From: Kiritimatiellia bacterium
Lineage (GTDB): Bacteria > Verrucomicrobiota > Kiritimatiellia > RFP12 > UBA1067
DNA: 12,181 bases
Direction of reading: 5' to 3'
Assembly (NCBI GenBank): GCA_024405255.1
Contig: JAKSOY010000132.1
Coordinates: forward strand, 1 to 12,181
The notes beneath the pieces were generated by a model. That model searched no databases and was not told the DNA's origin. It saw only the letters and a program-made list of their open reading frames with translations. Below are positions 6,049 to 12,181 of this stretch, one piece after another. Positions within the stretch are counted from its first letter, which is position 1; the number at the start of each line of letters is the position of its first letter. A program made the translations under genes and the position numbers.

Positions 6049-9021
6049 TCAGAGTCCGGATATCGTCACGCAGTTCTTGATGATTTCCTTCGCCGTATCG
6101 ATCTCCCGGATCTCCTCGGCGGTAATCGAGAAGCGCATGTTCTGGAAAATGTTTGTCTCCGCATTGAGCATGCTGGTGAACTGAACGGTCGGGAAGAACG
6201 ACTCGAAACCGTTAGCAGTCTTGGTCCGAATCCATGCAAGGATGCGCTTCGTCCATTCGACGGTCAGGGTCTCGAACGAGCAGGAGCCGTCCGCATCGTC
6301 GACGATGCCGCAGTCGACCAGACGCGCTGCCGGAAATTCAAACCTGCAGCCCGGCTTCTCGATGGCGAAGCGGATCTCGTCGGCGTTGAGCAGAACCGTG
6401 TCCTGCTCCAGCCCCGGCTGACGCTTGTGCTGCGCCCAGGCATCCTTGAGCGCCGACTCGACAGCTTCCATCACCACGCCAAAACGGACCGTTTCGACCA
6501 AGGTCATCGCACGACGCGGTGCGGGTGCCATCAACCCGGCCCGAACCCAGGCCAAAGTGACGTTTGGGGCGAACGAATAGAGCCTCTCCAACGTCTGGCG
6601 CACGGTGAAGTCAATGCCCAGCGTGCCCAGCCAAAGCCCATTCACCTGGGTCGGCTTGCCCGGATCATGCAGCCCCTTGAACATGGGCGATGCAACCGTA
6701 TGCGCGTCCTTCCAGTAGGACGTGTCCAAAACGGCCGAATGGTTGTGCGCAAGGAACTCACCAGACCCGTTGCTCGTTCCGGGCATCGTCTTCAGGCCAA
6801 GCGGCACATTGCTGACGTCGTCATTCGTCAGGCGGAAGCTCGCCGGGGCATTGCCCTGTTGGATGACGAAATGGTAATGGTACGTATTGCTGTCACGCAC
6901 TTTAAGATCATCACAGAAGGGATGGCAACCCGTCGGCGAGAGCTTGGCCGCCGCGAAATCGGCCAGCGTGGCGTCCGTCAAGGGGTTCACACCCGGCAAG
7001 AGATTCTCGGCCAGCTCAATGTAACGGTTAATGACCGCCTCTTCGGCGTCTTGCAGCAACCCGTCTGCCGACGCCGACGCATTGCACAACATCGCTCCGT
7101 TGTCGCCAAGGACCGCAAGATCACGAACCGTCGTCTCATTGGCGGCAGGTGCCGTCACGCACGAGCGGTAGACCACGGACATCACCGTGCGGAGCGGGTC
7201 AAACGCAAGCTTCTCGCGTTCAGCATCCGGCAGCGGTTTCAGCGGCTCAACCAGATTCCCGTCAATAATGTAGGGATTTCCCTCGCCCCGGAGGCCCTCG
7301 CACTTTTCACGGAGCAGCCCAAACCATCGGTTGCACTCGTCCCGATATTCGATCAACTCCCGCTCGAAGCCCGCCTCATCCTGCAACGCCGTCTTTTCAC
7401 ACCGACAGGCATAGATGTAATTACGCAGCAACGCCTTGAACTTCGCCTTGAACGCATCGGTGATCTCCGTAAACACCGACTCTTCCTGCGACAAGCCAAA
7501 GCACCAGTTCCTGACAACCCGATGCTTTCGGCGGGCATTCACCAGCTTGATCGCCTTGTCCAACGCCCCCAACAATTCCCCAACGTACATCTCCCGATTG
7601 GCCTTCTGCGAAAGCACCTCACGGTAAAATGCCGCATATCCTTTCCGGATCATGCTGAAGTTCATCTCCCGGTTCCAGCCAGAATGAGGAGACGCAGACA
7701 AAAGCACGATGAGTTCCTTCGCCGGTATGGCGCGATACGCCGGCACGGTTGCCTTCAACGAATCGAGATAACTCTTGAATTGTGTCGAAAACTCCACCAT
7801 CGCGCGGGGAGAAACCATCGCATCGTGCACTCTCTCCAAGAGCGTCTTCAACGGGATGCAGTTGTCGGGGGAAACGCCGGCATAGGCATCGTCGCGTTCC
7901 GGAGTCTGCACGCGTCTGAAGACATCTATGATGTTTTTCGGGATAACAGGGTGCTCCGCATCGTCGCCCAGAAGTCCGGACCTTCCATTTGACCCCTTCA
8001 CGGCTTCCATCAGCGAACGCCAGAACCAGTTCTTCAGCGACACCAGCCGACCGCTCTTCATCGCGAACATGTTGAAGCCGCAGAGGCAGTCATCTTCAAC
8101 GCCGATGTTGTCGCGCATGCCCAGCCCACCGCGAATCTGGCGATTCACCAGATTGGTAAATCCGGCATCAACGTTGAGATAGGCCGCCGCAAAAAGCGAT
8201 TCCGCCAGAATGTCAGAATGATAATGCCGCTTGCCCTGTGGCGTCGGCACGACATATAGTGAACTCATCGGCAACGACGAGCCCTGGATGCCGTAATCCA
8301 TCACCATGTGCGTCCCAGGAGCGACACGGTTAAAGAGCTCAAACTCATTGCCATTGAAATGGCCCCACACGGGCACCTTGAACCCGGCGCGCTCAGATTC
8401 GAGACGACGACGCCAGCTCGTCGTCTGCAAATCACGAAACATGTCGATCATGTTGTTGGCGATCGGATACTGGCCTTCCGACACAACCGCCTCGGGCATC
8501 AGCAGGAATCCGCTCACCTTCACGTTCACGAAGGTCGGATTTGCGTTGCGTTTCGCCCGAATCTGAAGATCAAGATATTCGCAAACGTTCAAGAATGTTC
8601 CGCCAGCCGTTCCCCCGAAAGCCGACCCGATGACAAAGATCTCGTCATCCACGGCCAGGCCGTTCAAAAGAGCAAGTTCCGGATCGTTCCACAGATCACG
8701 AATCATCGTCATCGCCTTAGCCGAAATGTTGCGGTCACCGCCCACGCCGCCTGCGGGCACTTCACGCGCCGTCCATTCGGACTGAAGGATCTCCTTGCCC
8801 GCCTCATCAAGGGCCCCGATCTCCAGACGACGCCCCTTCACACGAGACGTACGAAGCCGGACGCCAAGCGCGTTGAATGCCGCAATCTTTTCGACATCCG
8901 AATCAATCGCGACGTACAGGTCGTCAAACCTGTTGAACAGGTTTTCCTCGCAAAGGCGCTTGATCAGCGCACGGACACCCTTGATCGATTCGCTGCCAAC
9001 TGCTATGAAAATTCGCTTCAT
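6049..9021 (-). CDS. Large tubulin/FtsZ-like GTPase (Tubulin_2-like)
   Basis: The protein has 990 residues with no signal peptide or membrane helix. The N-terminal ~320 residues look like a tubulin-superfamily GTPase domain. Strand 1 plus first loop is KRIFIAVGSESIKGVRALI (2-20). DLYVAIDSD (34-42) resembles the second strand of FtsZ, where IAVNTD lies. The glycine-rich T4 signature is FVIGSAFGGTAGGTF (129-143), a variant of the GGGTG[ST]G motif. FtsZ is ~380 residues and lacks the long extension here (about 350-990), in which I see no known domain. The pattern fits the divergent, oversized tubulin-like proteins of Pfam Tubulin_2 type better than FtsZ, TubZ or BtubA/B. The ATG at 9021 has a near-perfect AAAAGGAGGT site with 7-nt spacing. 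I infer GTP-driven polymerisation near the membrane. Superfamily fairly sure, subfamily less so. Confidence 0.78.
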   Translation of the reverse strand: MKRIFIAVGSESIKGVRALIKRLCEENLFNRFDDLYVAIDSDVEKIAAFNALGVRLRTSRVKGRRLEIGALDEAGKEILQSEWTAREVPAGGVGGDRNISAKAMTMIRDLWNDPELALLNGLAVDDEIFVIGSAFGGTAGGTFLNVCEYLDLQIRAKRNANPTFVNVKVSGFLLMPEAVVSEGQYPIANNMIDMFRDLQTTSWRRRLESERAGFKVPVWGHFNGNEFELFNRVAPGTHMVMDYGIQGSSLPMSSLYVVPTPQGKRHYHSDILAESLFAAAYLNVDAGFTNLVNRQIRGGLGMRDNIGVEDDCLCGFNMFAMKSGRLVSLKNWFWRSLMEAVKGSNGRSGLLGDDAEHPVIPKNIIDVFRRVQTPERDDAYAGVSPDNCIPLKTLLERVHDAMVSPRAMVEFSTQFKSYLDSLKATVPAYRAIPAKELIVLLSASPHSGWNREMNFSMIRKGYAAFYREVLSQKANREMYVGELLGALDKAIKLVNARRKHRVVRNWCFGLSQEESVFTEITDAFKAKFKALLRNYIYACRCEKTALQDEAGFERELIEYRDECNRWFGLLREKCEGLRGEGNPYIIDGNLVEPLKPLPDAEREKLAFDPLRTVMSVVYRSCVTAPAANETTVRDLAVLGDNGAMLCNASASADGLLQDAEEAVINRYIELAENLLPGVNPLTDATLADFAAAKLSPTGCHPFCDDLKVRDSNTYHYHFVIQQGNAPASFRLTNDDVSNVPLGLKTMPGTSNGSGEFLAHNHSAVLDTSYWKDAHTVASPMFKGLHDPGKPTQVNGLWLGTLGIDFTVRQTLERLYSFAPNVTLAWVRAGLMAPAPRRAMTLVETVRFGVVMEAVESALKDAWAQHKRQPGLEQDTVLLNADEIRFAIEKPGCRFEFPAARLVDCGIVDDADGSCSFETLTVEWTKRILAWIRTKTANGFESFFPTVQFTSMLNAETNIFQNMRFSITAEEIREIDTAKEIIKNCVTISGL

Positions 9022-9038
9022 GTTTGGACCTCCTTTTC

Positions 9039-9599
9039 TTAGAGCTTGATCTTCTGGCTCTTCATCTTAAACCCGGGGAAGAAGAACCAGGCGAGGGCGA
9101 TCAGGTCCAACAACGTCCATAGGATCGGGTGAATGAACCTGTAGTTCTCCCAGAAGAAATGCACGACCTTGTATTCGGGAGCGATGTACAAGACAGCCGT
9201 TTCCGGAACATCGGGATTGCGAAGCTGGACGACGACATCCTTGATCTCGTCCGCTGCGCCGACTCCGTCGGAGAGGTAAACCCGGTACTGCCTCTCAAAG
9301 GACGGAAGTCCGCTGACGGACGTTTGAAGAACCTTGGCCGACAAGAGGTAAATGGCGATCATCGCGACCATCGAAAGCCAGAAGCAGACGCTCCAGGCCG
9401 CCCCGGCCGCCCGCCAGACGCCAATGGTCCCGGGGGAGAACCGCGCCCGATGCCAAGCGACAAGCACGAAGACGACCGTCAGCGGCAAGATAACAAAGAG
9501 CAGTAAGTCCGCAACCACGAGTTGCCATGTTGTCGGCACTAAGGCCGTGAGAAGACGTCCCCAGCCCGCCGCAGTCACTGAATTAATATATTGCCACAT
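9039..9599 (-). CDS. Three-pass inner-membrane protein of unknown family
   Basis: The protein has 186 residues. Membrane segments are at about 26-49 (WQLVVADLLLFVILPLTVVF...), 66-88 (GAAWSVCFWLSMVAMIAIYLL) and 154-175 (FIHPILWTLLDLIALAWFFF). The arginine-bearing loop after segment 1 (HRARFS) and the basic tail KMKSQKIKL should face the cytoplasm. That puts residues ~89-153, which contain short beta-like strands (RQYRVYLSDG, DVVVQLRN, AVLYIAPEYKVV), in the periplasm. The ATG at 9599 is preceded by AAAAGGAGG with 7-nt spacing, 14 nt after the vWA-like gene, and the stop is 17 nt before the tubulin-like gene. This exceptionally strong ribosome binding site suggests high expression. The likely role is membrane scaffold between the periplasmic vWA-like domain and the cytoplasmic filament proteins (inferred from context). 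Family not recognised. Confidence 0.85.
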   Translation of the reverse strand: MWQYINSVTAAGWGRLLTALVPTTWQLVVADLLLFVILPLTVVFVLVAWHRARFSPGTIGVWRAAGAAWSVCFWLSMVAMIAIYLLSAKVLQTSVSGLPSFERQYRVYLSDGVGAADEIKDVVVQLRNPDVPETAVLYIAPEYKVVHFFWENYRFIHPILWTLLDLIALAWFFFPGFKMKSQKIKL

Positions 9600-9613
9600 G
9601 TGATTTCCTCCTT

Positions 9614-11761
9614 TTAGTTGATTTTCGACTCAAACTCAATGGTGCCAACGGCAGACATTGCAAACTCGTTGTCGAAGAGCTGATACTTGCCCTCTTCAAA
9701 AGGCATCCCCGTTTCCGCTACGGGCTTTTTGTTGTCTCCGCCCAGCTTTTGCAACCAAACGCCCTTGTTCGGCGACGTCACAACAAAGTCCATGCTCCCG
9801 CTCTCATTCTTCTGACAGATGACACGAACGTCAATCTGGCAGCCCAGCGACTCGTCCAGCCGAACGACCTGCTTTTTCCGCGCCTCGACGCTCACGGCGC
9901 CGTCCGTGCTGTCCGCTGCCTCGTAGGACACGACGGCCACAGGATGCATGAGCAACTTCCTCGCAACCGCAATGACGATCAGAAGAACCAGAACGGCTAC
10001 ACCCCAACCGAGGCCACCCCCTCCATCTCCACCGGCATCACTCTTGTCTACAGTATTTGTCTGAGGATCACTTCCAACCTTTTCGCTGACATTGGTTGCT
10101 TCGGCCACATCTTCAACGACATTTGTCACAGGAGGCTCAACGTCCTTCCATTCAGGCTCCCACCGACCAAACGCCTCATTGACCGCGTGAAGTTCATTCG
10201 TACCTTCCGCAGCTTGAGCCCTAGTCTTAAACTCATCAAGAACCTCAAGGTTTCCACAGGTCTTGTTGTTCCGGCAACCCTCATCCACGACGGACTTCCT
10301 GCACTTGTCAATATCGGCAAGGAGCTTCGTACGCCCCTGCGCAAGACCCTTCGCCAACTCCGCTTCCCGCCTTTCTTGATCAGCGGCCCGTTCGAGCTCG
10401 ACCTTGATGTCAGCCAAACGTTTAATCGCATTATCCATCTTCCGTTTTGCAGTCTCTATATCCGTAGCCCCCGATTTCTCGTTCAGCTCCTTATACTTCT
10501 TCAACAATCCGATGGCCTCCGTGCGTTCGGCGAGGTAGGCATTCTTCTTATCCAAGCCCTTGATCGCCTCGAGAAGCTTCCCGGCAGACATAATCTTCTT
10601 CAAAAGCTCCTGAAGCCCTATGTTCAGCCAAACCTTCTGCTGGAATTCCTCGACTTTCGCCTTAAACGCCTCCATTGCAGCTTTCGTCATAGGACTACCA
10701 GGGCTGTCAACACCCGCCCTCAATTCTTCAGCAAGCGTACCCTGCAATACATTGGTCACATTGTTGTTTGCCGCATCCGCCAGCACCTTCTTCGCATTTC
10801 TCAACAGCTCTTTATCCTCGCCAAGCGAAAAATAGGTCATGTCCTTGCCGTCCCAAATGCGCGTATAGCAGATGCCAGTGGGTGATTCGACGGAAACGAC
10901 TACTTTGTTCTGTCCGACTTCTGGATCCACGAGCGCGCTGTCGTCTTCACAGTGAACGGCCTTCCCGTTTACCGTAATGGTAGACTGCCACATGTCCTTC
11001 TCAGGAAGCGAATGAATGCGCTTGATCGCGATCTTGCGTTCCACCTGCTCGCAAGTGATCGACTCCAATTTGGAGATCTCCGCTTCCGAGAGATTGTAAT
11101 AGCGATCGACGATGCTGTTCGCCACATCGTTTGCCGAAGCTCCCACTGCGTCTCCCAAAAAGCGAGCCCACTCATCGTTCTTCCAATACGGATGCCAAAT
11201 CGGGCCATCAACTGATTCTTTCGGCGCATAAAGCACAAAGAAGATCAGCCCCCGATCCTTGACCTCGTTAAACACTCCATACTTTTCAGGATTCAGGTTA
11301 AGATCGTTCGTGATCACACACACAACAACGTTCCGAGACTCCTTTTCAGGACCGTTCAAAATCATCTTGACGAGGGATACGAGATCCCACTTTCCGTCTT
11401 CGGACTTAACCCTTGGCAACGTGATCTCGCCAGAAAGCGAAAACGGCACGATTTCCTTCGGCTTGATGAGATACGCTGTTCCGGTATTGATTTCCACGCG
11501 TTCGCCAATCATCCGATCCCGCAAACCTTTTTTGATTGGATTGGCAATGTCGTCAAGCATGATCTTCAATCCGTTTGCAGCACGCTTGTAAGCATCGCCC
11601 GTGAGCATCGACTTGTGCGCGTCGATGTAGAAATGGATCCGGACGTCTCGCGACGAGTCTTTTGGCGCGCGGGTATCAATAGGAGGAGTCACCGTTTCAG
11701 CCGCAAAGGCAAAAAACCGCAGACCCATCGCCAGTATCACCGTCGTAGTATGTTTCCTCAT
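9614..11761 (-). CDS. Exported, TM-anchored protein with degenerate vWA-like domain and coiled coil
   Basis: The protein has 715 residues from the ATG at 11761. A GTG at 11788 would add nine residues, but AGAGG (11774-11770) is spaced for the ATG, which also gives a better signal peptide (about 1-21, ending AFA/AE). Residues ~40-190 resemble a von Willebrand A domain: DVRIHFYIDAHKSM, NVVVCVITNDLNLNP and GLIFFVLYAPK are its alternating strands. The metal site is degenerate, with DAHKS where DxSxS is expected. A region rich in Lys/Glu/Ala helices (about 310-530) carries a cysteine cluster (Cys487, 496, 502) that could form disulfides. One membrane segment follows a Gly/Asp-rich linker (about 582-604, GLGWGVAVLVLLIVIAVAR), then a ~110-residue beta-rich tail predicted to be cytoplasmic. 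I infer that it senses or organises the periplasmic side and signals through the tail to the GTPase/ATPase proteins. The vWA call is structural by eye. Confidence 0.75.
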   Translation of the reverse strand: MRKHTTTVILAMGLRFFAFAAETVTPPIDTRAPKDSSRDVRIHFYIDAHKSMLTGDAYKRAANGLKIMLDDIANPIKKGLRDRMIGERVEINTGTAYLIKPKEIVPFSLSGEITLPRVKSEDGKWDLVSLVKMILNGPEKESRNVVVCVITNDLNLNPEKYGVFNEVKDRGLIFFVLYAPKESVDGPIWHPYWKNDEWARFLGDAVGASANDVANSIVDRYYNLSEAEISKLESITCEQVERKIAIKRIHSLPEKDMWQSTITVNGKAVHCEDDSALVDPEVGQNKVVVSVESPTGICYTRIWDGKDMTYFSLGEDKELLRNAKKVLADAANNNVTNVLQGTLAEELRAGVDSPGSPMTKAAMEAFKAKVEEFQQKVWLNIGLQELLKKIMSAGKLLEAIKGLDKKNAYLAERTEAIGLLKKYKELNEKSGATDIETAKRKMDNAIKRLADIKVELERAADQERREAELAKGLAQGRTKLLADIDKCRKSVVDEGCRNNKTCGNLEVLDEFKTRAQAAEGTNELHAVNEAFGRWEPEWKDVEPPVTNVVEDVAEATNVSEKVGSDPQTNTVDKSDAGGDGGGGLGWGVAVLVLLIVIAVARKLLMHPVAVVSYEAADSTDGAVSVEARKKQVVRLDESLGCQIDVRVICQKNESGSMDFVVTSPNKGVWLQKLGGDNKKPVAETGMPFEEGKYQLFDNEFAMSAVGTIEFESKIN

Positions 11762-11769
11762 TCTTCCGA

Positions 11770-11774
11770 CCTCT
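11770..11774 (-). promoter_or_regulatory. Ribosome binding site that decides the start of the first operon gene
   Basis: AGAGG on the minus strand lies 8 nt before the ATG at 11761, with a second GGA nearer. It supports the ATG rather than the upstream GTG at 11788, and the ATG also gives a cleaner signal peptide. Confidence 0.5.
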
Positions 11775-11818
11775 ATCGTGTGCAGCACGATTCACTCTGA
11801 ACATCGGAAGCAACAATA

Positions 11819-11847
11819 GAGCGGGCGTGCCTCCTTCACCCGTGCTC
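11819..11847. repeat. Imperfect palindrome, REP-like
   Basis: GAGCGGG (11819-11825) can pair with CCC-GT-GCTC (11839-11847), giving 7 bp with a 2-nt bulge. The intervening sequence is GC-rich. The unit resembles short palindromic intergenic repeats of Verrucomicrobiota-type genomes in general style. Only one copy is present in the window, so repeat status is a guess. Confidence 0.3.
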
Positions 11848-11903
11848 TCATGCGAGGCCGACCAAGACCTTTGTGGAAAACATGGGTGCAAGAAGACACG
11901 CCC

Positions 11904-11919
11904 AGCCGAGTGTTCGGCT
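11904..11919. other. Perfect 6-bp hairpin with 4-nt loop
   Basis: AGCCGA (11904-11909), loop GTGT, TCGGCT (11914-11919). It sits between the arms of the tgcgagg/cctcgca pairing (11851-11857 with 11931-11937), so it may be the terminal stem of a larger fold. No U-tract follows on either strand, so it is not a terminator. Confidence 0.4.
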
Positions 11920-12050
11920 ATGGCGTACCCCCTCGCAGGACATGTTCGTTCCACTAAATTTGGTCAGTTTCGCATGAACGAGCAAGTCCGCGTGGTTACG
12001 CGTTCTTTTCATCCCGCTTAGGGTGACGGGAGCACCTTCGTGTCCGCCGC

Positions 12051-12070
12051 AACCTTTCAGCAAGGTTTTT
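12051..12070 (+). terminator. Small plus-strand intrinsic terminator-like hairpin
   Basis: AACCTT (12051-12056), loop TCAGC, AAGGTT (12062-12067), followed by a run of T to 12070. The stem is only 6 bp and AT-rich, so it is weak. It would end a plus-strand transcript crossing the structured region, which would be the case if a small RNA is made there. It could also be chance, because the poly-T merges with AT-rich promoter-like DNA. Confidence 0.35.
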
Positions 12071-12072
12071 GT

Positions 12073-12081
12073 ATTATATCA
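12073..12081 (-). promoter_or_regulatory. Candidate extended -10 promoter for the operon
   Basis: On the minus strand the sequence is TGATATAAT: a consensus TATAAT (12078-12073) with a TGn extension (12081-12079). No hexamer close to TTGACA is seen 16-18 nt upstream, which an extended -10 can tolerate. It lies about 310 nt before the first start codon (11761), and the surrounding DNA is AT-rich compared with the rest of the window. The start of transcription would be near 12066. Confidence 0.4.
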
Positions 12082-12181
12082 AATTTTTGGGACCAGGTTA
12101 TGAGAATTCGCCACGGTGATTTAGTTCCGCGATTCGTTAGAATAGTGTGCACCCGACCGGAGAAGATGGGCTTTTCCGGCA

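Larger units (their letters stand above)
11762..12181. other. 420-bp intergenic region with structured leader or repeat, no convincing gene
   Basis: No reading frame here looks coding; the frames present (up to 85 codons) have Cys/His/Arg-rich or otherwise atypical composition and lack ribosome binding sites. The DNA contains several inverted repeats. AGCCGA/TCGGCT lies at 11904-11919, tgcgagg (11851-11857) is complementary to cctcgca (11931-11937), and cacccgtg (11838-11845) pairs with catgggtg (11881-11888) through one G-T wobble. A further imperfect hairpin spans 11819-11847 and another 12157-12179. If the promoter at 12081-12073 is used, bases ~12066-11762 would be a ~300-nt leader of the operon. 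Alternatives are a plus-strand small RNA ending at the terminator-like hairpin near 12051-12070, or a dispersed intergenic repeat. I cannot choose between these from one copy. Confidence 0.4.

Noticed and set aside
5064..6080. 338-codon open frame on the plus strand
   Set aside because: It spans the junction of two well-supported minus-strand genes and their intergenic gap, and its composition is Arg/His/Pro-rich.
5845..7992. 715-codon open frame on the plus strand
   Set aside because: It lies antisense to the tubulin-like gene, is rich in Arg, His, Gln and Leu with no domain, and shows the typical look of a mirror frame of a GC-rich gene. The minus-strand gene has a strong ribosome binding site and recognisable motifs.
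6049..9021. Identification as FtsZ itself
   Set aside because: The glycine loop differs, the length is far too great, and there are no division and cell-wall cluster neighbours such as ftsA or mur genes.
9749..10885. 378-codon open frame on the plus strand
   Set aside because: It is antisense to the vWA-like gene, with Arg/Leu-rich composition and no recognisable motif or ribosome binding site.
11848..12012. Small minus-strand frame (MKRTRNHADLLVHAKL...) in the intergenic region
   Set aside because: It has an ATG but no convincing ribosome binding site and unusual composition, and it coincides with the inverted repeats. It is more likely non-coding structured or repeat DNA, though a 54-residue peptide cannot be excluded.
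1..12181. CRISPR array, transposase, integrase, tRNA or rRNA
   Set aside because: I saw no regularly spaced direct repeats, no transposase or recombinase motif, and no tRNA- or rRNA-like sequence anywhere in the window.

Overview
The window looks like chromosomal DNA from a member of the PVC superphylum, most likely Verrucomicrobiota/Kiritimatiellota. The best taxonomic pointer is a small secreted protein at the left (372-755) that resembles the TIGR04073 exosortase-associated family, which I know mainly from those phyla. The DNA is moderately GC-rich and several genes carry strong Shine-Dalgarno sequences. The assignment is an inference; there is no rRNA, tRNA or other taxonomic marker gene in the window.

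Every gene I can support lies on the minus strand, so transcription runs from right to left. From 12181 down to 11762 there is about 420 bp without a convincing gene. It holds a possible extended -10 promoter (TGATATAAT, minus strand, 12081-12073), a small plus-strand terminator-like hairpin, and a structured stretch that would form a leader of roughly 300 nt or is an intergenic repeat. From 11761 to 782 follow seven tightly packed genes with gaps of at most 17 nt or 4-nt overlaps. They encode: a secreted, membrane-anchored protein with a degenerate vWA-like domain; a three-pass membrane protein; a 990-residue tubulin/FtsZ-like GTPase; a 150-residue helical protein; a 785-residue actin/Hsp70-fold ATPase that may belong to the SrfB family; a single-pass membrane coiled-coil protein; and a soluble coiled-coil protein. 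The last two share a C-terminal domain that I do not recognise.

I read these seven genes as one multicomponent machine. A tubulin-type GTPase and an actin-type ATPase would work on the cytoplasmic face. The three-pass protein, the coiled-coil anchor and the TM-tethered vWA protein would connect them to the membrane and periplasm. This recalls the FtsZ-like/vWA membrane-remodelling systems proposed from genome context by Makarova and Koonin, but here an actin-fold ATPase sits in the same operon.

Downstream, and possibly read through from the operon, is the TIGR04073-like exported protein (755-372). Directly behind it is the C-terminal third of a BtpA/SgcQ-family TIM-barrel protein (366-49) that lacks its N-terminal two thirds. 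Its stop overlaps the ATG of a further gene (52-1) that runs off the window. The abrupt start of the BtpA remnant suggests a rearrangement or insertion boundary.
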